64,000 nucleotides of DNA from Paracoccus thiocyanatus (GCF_900156255.1 NZ_FTMK01000011.1:44020-108019), one strand, 5' to 3'; counted from the stretch's first letter, positions 42,280 to 50,806 are shown. Translations and numbers: made by a program. Notes: generated by a model from the sequence alone, not told the origin.

Positions 42280-44213
42280 GGCCGCGCCGCCGGGGCCGTG
42301 CGCGGATCGGCCGGGCCGGACCCGCCGCCCGCCTGCTTGCCCGCCGCCAGGCGCTGCAACATCTGCGCGCGCGCGCCAAAGGCCGCGATCTGCCCGTCGG
42401 CCAGCAGCATGATGTTGTCCACATCCTGCAAAAGCTGGTATTTCTGCGTCACCACGATCATCGTGATCCCGTCCTTTTTGGCCAGGGCCATCGCCCGCGA
42501 CAGCGCCCGGTCCCCGGCGGTGTCCAGATTCGAATTCGGCTCGTCCAGGACCACCAGGCGGGGGCTGCCGAAAAAGGCCCGCGCCAGGCCGATGCGCTGC
42601 TTTTGCCCGCCCGACAGGGGCGATCCGTCGGCGGCCACGATGGTCTCATAGCCTTCGGGCAGCTTGGCGATCATGTCATGGACATCGGCCAGCACCGCGG
42701 CCTGATAGATTTCCTGGTCGCCGGCATCGGGGCGCATCCGGGCGATATTGTCCTTGATGCTGCCCGGAAACAGCTGCACATCCTGCGGCAGGTAGCCGAT
42801 GCACTGGCCCAGTTGGCGCTGGTCCCAGTTGCGCAGGTCCATCAGGTCCAGCCGCACGCTGCCCGATGTGGGCAGGATCGAGCCGACCAGCATCTTGCCC
42901 AGCGTGGTCTTGCCGGCCCCGGACTTGCCGACGATGGCCAATGACGCGCCGGGATTGAGCGAAAAGGTGATCGCGTTCAGCACCACTCGCTTGGTGCCGC
43001 CGGGCACGTAAAGCAGCCGCTCGACATCCAGCCGCCCCTGGGGATGGGGCAGTTTCAGCCGCTGCTGGTTCAAGGGCGAGGATTTCAGCAGCGACGCGAT
43101 GCGCCCATAGGCGGCGCGCGACAGAAGCACGCTGTTCCAGCCCTCGATGGCGCCCTCGATCGGGGCCAGGGCGCGCCCGGCGATGATCGAGGCGGCGATG
43201 ACCATGCCTCCGGTGATCTCGCCGCGCAGCGCCAGATGGGCGCCCCAGCCCAAAAGCCCGACCTGGGTCAGCAGCCGCACGGCGCGGGATGCGCCGGCGA
43301 ACAGGATGTTGCGGTCCTGCGCGCGCACCTGCGCCGCCATCGAGCCGGCGGCGTCGCGGCCCCAGATGTTCACCGCCTCGGGGATCATCGCCAGCGCATT
43401 GATGATCTGCGAATTGCGCATCATCGAATCCAGGTGCAGGTTCGCGCGGCTCAGGTGCCGGTTCGCCTCGGCAAAGGATTTCGCCGTGGCGCGCTGGTTC
43501 ATCAGCGCGATGGCCACCAGCATCCCGGCCGTGGTCAGCACGATCATGCCCAGATGCGGATGCACCAGAAAGATCGCCAGGATGAACAGCGGCGCAAAGG
43601 GCAGGTCCAGAAAGGACAGCAGCGTTCCCGACACCAGGAAGCTGCGCACCTGCTGCAAGTCGCCCAGCGTCTGGTATTCCTTGCCGTTGCTTTGCAGCGA
43701 GGCACGCGCCGCCGCCGCCAGGATGGGTGCGCCCAGCCTGGCCGAGATATCGACCGAACTGCGCAGCAGCATGCCGCGGCGGATGGCGTCGAAGACCACC
43801 TGCAACAGCACGGCGCCCACGATCACCACCGTCAGCATGACCAGCGTATCGACCGAGCGGCTGGTCAGCACCCGGTCGGAAATCTGGAACAGGTAGATCG
43901 GGATCGCCAGGACCAGAAGATTGGTCACGCCGCTGAACAGCAGCACGCCCAGGATATTGGCCCAGATCCTGCGGATCGTGGCCCCCAGCGCGCCGGCGAT
44001 GTCGGGTTCGGACACGCGCTTGTGAAAGCCGGTCCCCTTGCCGTCATGCGCGCCGGCTGCGGGCGCGGCCGGGATGCGCCCGGCCTGCGCCTCGATGGTC
44101 GGGCCGGTGCCGGTGGGTTTGGCGGCCGGCGCGCGGCGGGCGCCCGCCTGCCAGTCCACGTTCATTTCCGGCTCAAGCAGCAGCCGCCCGCCGGTCTTGT
44201 CCTGGGTCGTCAT
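42276..44213 (-). CDS. Type I secretion ABC transporter (permease-ATPase, PrtD/PrsD family)
   Basis: 645 residues, slightly long because of an ~85-residue N-terminal extension. Membrane domain (~90-360) starts near ILGVLLFSGVTNLLVLAIPI. The nucleotide-binding domain has Walker A VGKSGAGKTTLGKMLVGS (~427-444), Q-loop YLPQDVQLFPG, signature LSGGQKQRIGLARAF, and Walker B LVVLDEPNSNLD. No N-terminal peptidase (C39) domain, so substrates should carry uncleaved C-terminal signals. Overlaps both neighbours by four bases; the operon is repeat protein(s)-ABC-adaptor. Confidence 0.94.
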   Translation of the reverse strand: MTTQDKTGGRLLLEPEMNVDWQAGARRAPAAKPTGTGPTIEAQAGRIPAAPAAGAHDGKGTGFHKRVSEPDIAGALGATIRRIWANILGVLLFSGVTNLLVLAIPIYLFQISDRVLTSRSVDTLVMLTVVIVGAVLLQVVFDAIRRGMLLRSSVDISARLGAPILAAAARASLQSNGKEYQTLGDLQQVRSFLVSGTLLSFLDLPFAPLFILAIFLVHPHLGMIVLTTAGMLVAIALMNQRATAKSFAEANRHLSRANLHLDSMMRNSQIINALAMIPEAVNIWGRDAAGSMAAQVRAQDRNILFAGASRAVRLLTQVGLLGWGAHLALRGEITGGMVIAASIIAGRALAPIEGAIEGWNSVLLSRAAYGRIASLLKSSPLNQQRLKLPHPQGRLDVERLLYVPGGTKRVVLNAITFSLNPGASLAIVGKSGAGKTTLGKMLVGSILPTSGSVRLDLMDLRNWDQRQLGQCIGYLPQDVQLFPGSIKDNIARMRPDAGDQEIYQAAVLADVHDMIAKLPEGYETIVAADGSPLSGGQKQRIGLARAFFGSPRLVVLDEPNSNLDTAGDRALSRAMALAKKDGITMIVVTQKYQLLQDVDNIMLLADGQIAAFGARAQMLQRLAAGKQAGGGSGPADPRTAPAARP

Positions 44214-46246
44214 GCAAGCACCGTTTCCATGGCATCGACGGACAGTTCGGCATGCGTGCCGATCGGCACGAACTCGCCCTGGGGCCCGTCATCGCCCAGC
44301 ATGCCGTCGGCCAGGAAAAGCACCGCCTCGGTCGCCAGCCCGCCGGGCGGGCCCGGCAACAGCGGATCGCCCGGCAGGACCAGTTCGGCCTGGTGCAGCA
44401 GCGCGTCCGAATAGACCTCGCCGCCGGAATGGATGGTGGCATCGACGCCGAATTCGGCGATGGTCGCGGCATTGACCAGCAGGTTCGATCCGGTGACCAG
44501 CCTGACCTCGCCCCCCGCCAGCACAAGATCGTCGCGGTAAAGCTCGATCTGGTCGGCATCGCCCAGGACATTCGTCTGGCGCACGATATTGACCGAAACC
44601 AGGTCGCCCTGGATATGCAGCACCCGCACCACGTCCAGCCCCTGGAAAGCGGGATCGTTCAGGACCGAATCCGGCAAGGCCACCTTGCCCGCGGCCGCGG
44701 CGGCCAGCATCGCGTCCTGGGCGGCGCTGGTTGCCACGATGCCGGATTGGCCGGACTGAAGGATGGTCGCATCGTTGATCAGCAGGTTGTCGCCCGACCC
44801 GATCGCCCCGCCCGGCGCGCCATCGACCATGATGCGGTCGTCATCCAGCAGCACATTGGTTTGCAGCACCGCATTCAGGTTGATGATCTGGCCGTCGACG
44901 ATGACAAGATCGTAATGCATCCCCAGTTCGGCCAGCGACACCTGGTTCAGCGCGCCGTTCTCGCCCATCAGCAGCAAGGTCTTGCCGGCCTGGAGCGTGA
45001 TCGAGGCGATGTCCCCATCCGACATCAGATTGTACTGGTCGATCCAGTTCATCCCGACCAGGCTGCCCTCCAGCGTCGCGGTCAGCCAGTATTGCGGCGC
45101 CGCCCCGTCCCCGCCCTCGGGCAGCGGCATTGGATTCGAGAAGGACGCATGGCTGGCATAGTTGACCCCTTGGGTCGGGGCGTCCTGGGGCTGGCCCGCG
45201 GCCATGCCCGCGCCGAAAAGCGTGTCGGCATCGCTCCACAGGTTGACCTGGCTGACGATGCTGTAGCTGTAGACACCCCCCGCCACCACCACGACCGGCG
45301 CGCTAAGCACGGCAGAGTTGATCACCACCTCATTGACCAGCGTGTTGTTGCCCAGGATCAGGTCATGGCCCTGGCCCCCGTCGGGGGTGGCCGGCGCGGT
45401 GGTCGGGTTGGCCGAACTGGGCCCGTCCTGCCGGGGGGCTGCGGCCTGTTGCCCGGCCTGCTGCTCGGCCAGGCGCGCGGCCTCCTGGCGATAGGCCGGC
45501 ATCAGCGCGTCCATGTCGGGGCGGGCATCGACCTTGACCCCGTCCAGATAATTCCCCTGGACGTCCGCGCCCTGCCGGCCGTGGATCTCCGCCGGGCCGG
45601 TGCCGGGACCCTGCGCCGGCAATTCGGCCTGGCGGAAGGCTTCGGCGATCAGCCGAAAGGCCGGCTCGTCCGCCGGCATGGCAATCGGCAGCGCGATGCC
45701 CAGCCCTTCGGCCTGCGCCGCCATGGCCTCCAGCCGGGACGCGATCTGGGCCGCATCGGCCAGCCCGCCGCGCATCGCCTGCGGGTCAAGCTGGTCGTCG
45801 TCGGCCAGCCGGGTCTTTTGAACGGCAATCACCGCCACCGAACCCGGCACCGGCAGGATCCAATCGGGCGGCGGGGGCGGGAACGCGCCCGGCGGCAGGG
45901 CCGTCCAGGCCGGGTGCGCGGGCAATGCCGGCTCGTACACGGTGCCTGGCGCGGACGCGCCCTGCGGGGCCTGTGACGGCGACGTCATCGCCGGCGGCCT
46001 GGGATCGGCCGCAAGCCCCTCGGCCGGCCAGGCGGGCGGGGCATGGCGTATCTCGGGCAGGTGATCGAGCGGGCGATAGGGATGCCATGCCGCCAGGTCG
46101 AGCGTCTGGATGGGACCCAGGTCGGGATCGGCGCTGCGCGGCACCAGCCGGTCGTAGTCGATCCGCATCCGGCCGCATTCCTGGGCCATATGAAAGACGC
46201 CGACGAAATGCCAGATCGCCTCTTCTGCGGCGTCTATCGTCAACAT
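44210..46246 (-). CDS. Repeat protein coupled to the type I secretion genes, probable substrate or partner
   Basis: 678 residues, no known family recognised. Residues 1-290 are Pro/Ala/Gln-rich with predicted helices and no signal peptide. From ~295 two short motifs recur. Motif A, Q-x-N-(L/V)-x2-D-x-D-x-(I/L), is at ~333, 404, 462 and 557 (QTNVLGDADQI). Motif B, G-x-N-x-L-(V/I)-N, is at ~299, 485 and 586 (GDNLLINDATI). The regular spacing of hydrophobic residues between them suggests beta strands. No RTX nonapeptides. Its stop overlaps the ABC gene start, so stoichiometric co-expression is likely. It may be secreted or may act as a guiding accessory protein. Confidence 0.6.
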   Translation of the reverse strand: MLTIDAAEEAIWHFVGVFHMAQECGRMRIDYDRLVPRSADPDLGPIQTLDLAAWHPYRPLDHLPEIRHAPPAWPAEGLAADPRPPAMTSPSQAPQGASAPGTVYEPALPAHPAWTALPPGAFPPPPPDWILPVPGSVAVIAVQKTRLADDDQLDPQAMRGGLADAAQIASRLEAMAAQAEGLGIALPIAMPADEPAFRLIAEAFRQAELPAQGPGTGPAEIHGRQGADVQGNYLDGVKVDARPDMDALMPAYRQEAARLAEQQAGQQAAAPRQDGPSSANPTTAPATPDGGQGHDLILGNNTLVNEVVINSAVLSAPVVVVAGGVYSYSIVSQVNLWSDADTLFGAGMAAGQPQDAPTQGVNYASHASFSNPMPLPEGGDGAAPQYWLTATLEGSLVGMNWIDQYNLMSDGDIASITLQAGKTLLLMGENGALNQVSLAELGMHYDLVIVDGQIINLNAVLQTNVLLDDDRIMVDGAPGGAIGSGDNLLINDATILQSGQSGIVATSAAQDAMLAAAAAGKVALPDSVLNDPAFQGLDVVRVLHIQGDLVSVNIVRQTNVLGDADQIELYRDDLVLAGGEVRLVTGSNLLVNAATIAEFGVDATIHSGGEVYSDALLHQAELVLPGDPLLPGPPGGLATEAVLFLADGMLGDDGPQGEFVPIGTHAELSVDAMETVLA

Positions 46247-46310
46247 GGCTGCCCCCTTTCCCGACCAGGCAAAAATTCGGCGGGGAGTCCCGAAAAATCA
46301 TTAAAAGCGA

Positions 46311-46336
46311 ACCTGCGCGGGCTGCCCCGCGCAGGT
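46311..46336 (-). terminator. Hairpin between the Gly/Asn/Gln-rich gene and the secretion operon
   Basis: Perfect 11-bp stem ACCTGCGCGGG / CCCGCGCAGGT with a four-base loop, followed on the minus strand by TCGCTTTTAATG. It would reduce readthrough from the promoter-proximal gene, keeping the putative substrate more abundant than its exporter. Confidence 0.75.
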
Positions 46337-46354
46337 CTTTTGCCATGCGGCCCG

Positions 46355-48178
46355 TCAGGCCAGGTCGTCGTCGCCGACCGAAGTCGAGCTAAGATCGCCG
46401 CCGACCACGGTCATGTCGACGGTGTTGCCCAGCACGTTCGCACCCATGATGATGCTTTGGTTGAAGGCCGAGGTTTCCAGCAGCGCGTCGGCCGAGGCCG
46501 TCGAATAGCCGGTGATGAAGCCGTCATCGCCGTTGTTCGACCCCCAGGTGCCGGCATGGGCATAGCCGCCGTCACCGGACATCACCTGGCCACCATCGCC
46601 GCCATTGCCGCTGTTGGTGTTCATGCCGTCGCCGCCCACGGCATGGCCGCCGGTCGCGCCGGCCGCGCCGCCATAGCCGCCGGCGGTGCCGTTCGCGGCG
46701 CCGCCGATGCCATTGCCGCCAAGCGCGTCGCCATAGCCTTCGCCCATGCCATCGGCACGGCCGCCAGCACCGGCCGCGGACCAGACGGCGCCCAGGCCCG
46801 CGCCCCCGGCATCGCCCGAGGTCGCGTCGCCGGCCATGGCCGCAGCCGCAGACAATGCCGCGCCGATCCCGGCGCCCATGCCGCCGTCGCCGCCGGCCGC
46901 GCCCGCGCCGCCAGCACCGCCGTCGCCGGTCATGCCGCCATTGCCGCTGTCATTGTTGAGCCCCAGGCCGACCAGCCCCAGGCCAAGCGCCCCGGCCGGC
47001 CCGCCATCGGCCGCGCCGCTGCCGCTGCCCGCGCCCCCGGCACCGCCAGCGCCGCCGTCGCCGCCTGCGCCGGCACCAAGGCCCGCAGCCAGGCTGCCCG
47101 CCCCGGCATCGCCGCCATTGGCCGGGCCGCTAAGCCCCGCACCGATGCCTGCGCCAAGCCCGGCCGCATCGCCGCCATCGGCCGAGCCGCCATGCCCGGC
47201 GCCAAGGCCGATGCCCAGCGCGTCGCCGCCCGCGCCATCGCCGCCGATCGCGCCCGCAGCACCGCCGGCGCCGCCGCCGGCATGGCTGCCGGCCGCCAGG
47301 GCCGTGCCGCCATCGGCATTGCTGTCGCCCACGCCGCCATCGGCGCTGCCGCCAGTGCCGCCGCTGCCGCCGGCGCCGCCGGCGTCAATGCCGCGGCCCG
47401 CGGTCGCCGACCCGGCCGAAACGCTGCCGTTCTGATTGAAATCGGCATTGTTGCTGACGGTCGGATCGCTCAGATCGTCCTGATCGTTCATCGTCGCGGA
47501 TTGCGGGATGATCATGCCGACATCGTTTCCGCCACCGCCCAGCGCATCGTTCAGCACATTGCTGATATTGATGTCATCGGTGCCGATGCTGATATTGCCG
47601 TCCCGGTTGACCAGGAAATCGCCCATGGTGCCATCGGCATTGTCCAGGTCGATATCGGCATAGTCGTTGTCGCTGGGCTCCCAGCCGTCCAGGTCCAGGC
47701 CGACGCTGACATTGGTCGAGACGTTGGTCTGGACATCGGTGTCGTTATAGGCGGCGTTCACGGCCTTGTTGTAGGCCTCGTTGGCCGCGTCATTGGCTGC
47801 CGCGTTGCCGGCGGCATTGTCGGCGGCGTTCGAGGCCTCGTTGCCGGCGGCGTTCGCCGCGGCATTGCCCGCCAGGTTCCCGGCCGCATTGCCCGCAGCA
47901 TTATAGGCATGGGTTTCCGAGGTGCTGCTGTTGGCATTCGCGTTGGAATTGGCGTTGTCGTTGGAATTGCTCTGGCTTTGCGCCTGGTCCTGGCCTTGGC
48001 CCTGGTCCTGACCTTGGTCCTGGCCCTGACCTTGATCCTGGTCCTGGTCCTGCAAGTTCAACTGGCCTTGGCCCTGTCCCTGGCCTTGGCCCTGGTCTTG
48101 ATCCTGTCCCTGGTCCTGGTCCTGATCCTGGCTGTCGATGGGCCAGGCAAAAAGATTCATGTTACGGCTACCGGACAT
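46355..48178 (-). CDS. Extreme-composition repeat protein, probable type I secretion substrate
   Basis: 607 residues, function unknown. Parts in order: MSGSRNMNLFAWPID leader; a Gln tract alternating with Asp/Gly (~17-70, DQDQGQDQDQGQGQ); Asn/Ser-rich stretch; tetrapeptides with Asn at every fourth position from 93 to 145 (NAAGNAAGNLAGNAAA); an acidic Asp/Asn region (~150-255); a Gly/Ala/Asp-rich half (~262-530); and a C-terminus FNQSIIMGANVLGNTVDMTV followed by VGGD. No signal peptide and a hydrophobic/acidic C-terminus are expected of type I substrates, but no RTX motif is present. Precedes the exporter operon, divergent from a LuxR regulator. AGAGGT precedes the ATG. Confidence 0.7.
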   Translation of the reverse strand: MSGSRNMNLFAWPIDSQDQDQDQGQDQDQGQGQGQGQGQLNLQDQDQDQGQGQDQGQDQGQGQDQAQSQSNSNDNANSNANANSSTSETHAYNAAGNAAGNLAGNAAANAAGNEASNAADNAAGNAAANDAANEAYNKAVNAAYNDTDVQTNVSTNVSVGLDLDGWEPSDNDYADIDLDNADGTMGDFLVNRDGNISIGTDDINISNVLNDALGGGGNDVGMIIPQSATMNDQDDLSDPTVSNNADFNQNGSVSAGSATAGRGIDAGGAGGSGGTGGSADGGVGDSNADGGTALAAGSHAGGGAGGAAGAIGGDGAGGDALGIGLGAGHGGSADGGDAAGLGAGIGAGLSGPANGGDAGAGSLAAGLGAGAGGDGGAGGAGGAGSGSGAADGGPAGALGLGLVGLGLNNDSGNGGMTGDGGAGGAGAAGGDGGMGAGIGAALSAAAAMAGDATSGDAGGAGLGAVWSAAGAGGRADGMGEGYGDALGGNGIGGAANGTAGGYGGAAGATGGHAVGGDGMNTNSGNGGDGGQVMSGDGGYAHAGTWGSNNGDDGFITGYSTASADALLETSAFNQSIIMGANVLGNTVDMTVVGGDLSSTSVGDDDLA

Positions 48179-48769
48179 GGTCGTTACCTCTTGTCAAAGG
48201 GCGGGTGGTCTGCGGCCGCAATCATTCTCAAGCGCGCATGCCCGCCTGGTTGTGGTGGATGAAAGGCAAGCCGGTTCCGGTCGCCGAGCCAAGGCTCACC
48301 GTCGCGACGGCACGACCGTCCTCGTCTTGCTGCTGATCCGGGACGGCTGCGCACCACCTCGCGCGGCTCCCGCCGGGCCGGCCGGGAAATCGCCCGCGGC
48401 CGACCTTCGAAAGGCTACGCCGCGCCCGGCGATTCGGCCTAGCTGCCCGAAAAGGCTAGGCCGGCCATCCCGCCGGCGGCACAGGTTCATAGCCGTTAAG
48501 CCGCGTTCCCCGGCTTTCCTGCCCGGAGGGATTAATCCTTTCCGGCAGGGTGCGCCGGCCCGTTTGCCAAGCGGTCGCTCAATTGCGGGCCGAGCCGGGG
48601 CCTGCACCACCCTGGATAGCAGGCCGCGCAACTTTACAACCAAACCATGGTGATTCGTGAACTAATCAGTCCATCTCGGCTTTATGGGATGCCGAAAACT
48701 TGATAGGGTGGATGGCGGCGGCCCCGGCCGCGGTGTGGGAAAATCCATACGCAAGAAGGTAGAAACGAC
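48179..48769. promoter_or_regulatory. Divergent regulatory region of the secretion locus
   Basis: 591 bases without a convincing gene. The 100 bases before the LuxR gene are clearly more AT-rich than the surroundings. An inverted repeat GGCCTAGC (48436-48443) / GCTAGGCC (48455-48462) with an 11-base spacer could be an operator. Open frames crossing the region are Arg/Pro/Gly-rich and match nothing. The length of this gap suggests multiple promoter elements or a leader RNA. Confidence 0.45.
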
Positions 48770-49474
48770 ATGAACCTGATCTCTTGCGATGGCGTATCGA
48801 GTGATATTCGCGCCTTGTCCAACCGGCCCGCGCGGGCCACGGCCGAGGTGCTGTTCGTCGGCACGCAGTGCAACTTTTCGCAAAGCCTGATTTCTGCGAC
48901 CAGCCAGGAACTGGGGCATATCACCGTCGGCGCGGCGTCATCGCTTGGCGATGTCCGCGGCCTGACCGAAACGACCGGCGAATGGCCGTCCCTGCTGGTC
49001 CTGGACGAACCGACCATGCGCGGCCTGGCCCCCCAGGACCGCGCCTGCCTGCTGGGGCTGCCCGACATGGCGCTGGCCGTGGCTTTTTGCAGCAGCGCCT
49101 TTGCCCGCGCCTGCTACGAGGACGAGGGGCTGCGGCAGCGCATGATCAGTCTTTTCCCGCTGAATGTCAGGCTGGACGTCTGGCTGTCGGTGGTCAAGCT
49201 GGTGGCGCATGGCGGCAATTACATTCCGCCCGAGATCATGGCCACCGCCCCGGCCGCGACACCACCCGGCGCGGCCGGGGACGAAACCGGCCTGACCCAG
49301 CGCCAGCACGACGTGCTGCGCCTGGTCGCCGACGGCCAGTCGAACAAGCGTATCGCCCTGATGCTGGGGCTGTCGGTGCATACGGTCAAGCTGCATCTTC
49401 GCAATGCCAGCCAGCGTCTGGGCGCCCATAACCGCACCGATGCGGCGATGCGCTATCGCGCCCTGCGGCCGTGA
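48770..49474 (+). CDS. LuxR-type transcriptional regulator (CsgD-like layout)
   Basis: 234 residues. The N-terminal ~150 residues form a receiver-like domain (AEVLFVGTQCNFSQSL; SLLVLDEPTMRGLAPQD) that lacks an obvious full acidic pocket, so it may be phosphorylation-independent, as in CsgD. The C-terminal LuxR helix-turn-helix (~167-230) has LTQRQHDVLRLVADGQSNKR, IALMLGLSVHTVKLHLRNAS and QRLGAHNRTDA. It is divergent from the secretion and repeat-protein genes and probably controls them, by analogy with CsgD control of extracellular matrix. AAGGT precedes the ATG. Confidence 0.85.
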   Translation: MNLISCDGVSSDIRALSNRPARATAEVLFVGTQCNFSQSLISATSQELGHITVGAASSLGDVRGLTETTGEWPSLLVLDEPTMRGLAPQDRACLLGLPDMALAVAFCSSAFARACYEDEGLRQRMISLFPLNVRLDVWLSVVKLVAHGGNYIPPEIMATAPAATPPGAAGDETGLTQRQHDVLRLVADGQSNKRIALMLGLSVHTVKLHLRNASQRLGAHNRTDAAMRYRALRP

Positions 49475-49986
49475 CCGCGCCGCCCGCCTCTGCCGCACCG
49501 GCCGAGCCTGGCCTGGACGCGATGCTGCTGCGGGTCGGGCGGCTGAACTATGCCTGGAGCAATACGGAAAGCCTGCTGATCCACCTGCTGGCCGGGTTGA
49601 CGGGCATGGACAAGGCCGCCGCGGTAGTGGTGTTCCTGTCGGTGTCCTCGACCCGCGGCCGGATCGAGATGGTCGAACGCCTGGCGAAGCTGCGCCTGGG
49701 GGCCGGGCCCGAGCAGCAGGAGCTGCTGGACCTGACCGGGCGTTTCACCAAGCTTTCCGCGGTCCGGCACCGCTATAATCACAGCATCTGGTCCTTTCAG
49801 GAGGACGGCTCGGTCTCGACCATCCTGATGCGGATCGCCGACCGGCGCGACCGCATCCACATGGGACGCAAGCAGCCCCTGGGCGAGGACGAGATGCAGC
49901 GGCTGGACCGCGATCTGGACCTGCTTTCCCAGTTGAACCGCAACATCTGGCGCTTCTTGCTGAAATACCACTATCCGGTGGCCTGA
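49471..49986 (+). CDS. Uncharacterised helical protein, possible HEPN-like
   Basis: 171 residues, no firm family. GTG start overlaps the LuxR-gene stop (GTGA), so translation is coupled to the regulator. Mostly helical. The segment LSAVRHRYNHSIWSF contains R-x4-H, the arrangement seen in HEPN-fold proteins, several of which are RNases. The preceding helix ESLLIHLLAGLTGMDKAAAV and STRGRIEMVERLAKLRL fit a four-helix bundle. It could instead be a non-catalytic member. The coupling to the regulator suggests a role in the same circuit. Confidence 0.6.
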   Translation: MTAPPASAAPAEPGLDAMLLRVGRLNYAWSNTESLLIHLLAGLTGMDKAAAVVVFLSVSSTRGRIEMVERLAKLRLGAGPEQQELLDLTGRFTKLSAVRHRYNHSIWSFQEDGSVSTILMRIADRRDRIHMGRKQPLGEDEMQRLDRDLDLLSQLNRNIWRFLLKYHYPVA

Positions 49987-50053
49987 CAGGCACCGTCTTG
50001 AGCCCGCCGCGGCTTTGGCTAATCTGTCCGCGATGCGCGACAAGGGGCAAGCC

Positions 50054-50806
50054 ATGGCGGAAATCATCCTGTTGACGGGCAAGGTCGCCCCCCTGTCCGG
50101 AAGCGGCCACGAAAGCGGTATCGACAAGCGGCAGGTGGCGCGGCCGCTGGCCCTTGGCACGGAGGGGTTCGAGGGCGACGAGCAGGCGGATCGGCGCGCG
50201 CATGGCGGGCCGGAAAAGGCCGTGCACCACTATCCCTTGGACCATTACCCGGCCTGGCGCCAGGAACTGGCGGCGCTGCGCCCGGCGGAACCACCGGGGG
50301 TTTCACACCCCCGGACCCCCGTGGGGTATTTGCAAAACGGAGAAGGCGCGGGCCTGCTGGATGCGCCCGGCGCCTTTGGCGAGAATATCTCGACCCAAGG
50401 GCTGACCGAGGCGGATGTCGCGGTGGGCGACATCTTCCGGCTTGGCAGGGCGCTGGTGCAGGTGTCGCAGGGCCGGCAGCCCTGCTGGAAGCTGAACCAC
50501 CGCTTCGGCATCCGGGACATGGCGCGCCGCGTGCAGGAAAGCGGCCGCACCGGCTGGTATTACCGGGTGCTGGAGACGGGAATCGCCAAGCCCGGCGACC
50601 GGCTGGAACGCGTCGACCGCCTGGCGCCGGACTGGACGCTGCGCCGGCTTTGGCATGCGCTTTATGTGGACCGGCTGAACCAGGCCGAGCTGCGGGGCAT
50701 CGCCGCGCTGGACGTCCTGGCCGAGGGCTGGCGGCGCCATGCCATCCGCCGCCTGGAAAGCGGCCAGGTCGAGGATTGGTCGAAGCGGCTGGACGGCCGC
50801 GCATGA
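50054..50806 (+). CDS. MOSC domain protein (YiiM-like) with a repeat-derived insertion
   Basis: 250 residues. MOSC domains bind molybdopterin or transfer sulfur via a conserved Cys; YiiM homologues reduce N-hydroxylated compounds. Visible: GFEGDEQADRRAHGGPEKAV, HHYPLDHYPAWRQEL, PGAFGENISTQGLTEADVAV and the Cys motif VSQGRQPCWKLNHRFG. Residues ~79-100 (EPPGVSHPRTPVGYLQNGEG) have no counterpart in homologues I recall and are encoded by a dispersed intergenic repeat. Start at ATG 50054 with AAGGGG upstream. Stop overlaps pdxY (ATGA). Confidence 0.85.
   Translation: MAEIILLTGKVAPLSGSGHESGIDKRQVARPLALGTEGFEGDEQADRRAHGGPEKAVHHYPLDHYPAWRQELAALRPAEPPGVSHPRTPVGYLQNGEGAGLLDAPGAFGENISTQGLTEADVAVGDIFRLGRALVQVSQGRQPCWKLNHRFGIRDMARRVQESGRTGWYYRVLETGIAKPGDRLERVDRLAPDWTLRRLWHALYVDRLNQAELRGIAALDVLAEGWRRHAIRRLESGQVEDWSKRLDGRA
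50294..50350 (+). repeat. Dispersed repeat inside the MOSC coding sequence
   Basis: A hairpin CCGGGGG / CCCCCGG (50294-50314) followed by GGGGTATTTGCAAAACGGAG, the same core as the intergenic copies near 13766, 14529 and 39542. The length keeps the reading frame open. Confidence 0.75.

Noticed and set aside
38326..42651. Very long open frame on the plus strand opposite pstS, aroC and the secretion adaptor
   Set aside because: It runs antisense to several well-recognised genes. His/Arg/Gln/Gly-rich composition and lack of any domain mark it as an artefact of high GC third positions.
46355..48178. RTX (GGxGxDxUx) calcium-binding toxin
   Set aside because: The Gly-rich half is not organised in nonapeptides and lacks the hydrophobic U position; it only superficially resembles RTX.
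46043..48262. Plus-strand open frame opposite the extreme-composition protein
   Set aside because: It mirrors the repeats of the minus-strand gene. The minus strand has a ribosome site, a sensible start and a position before the exporter.
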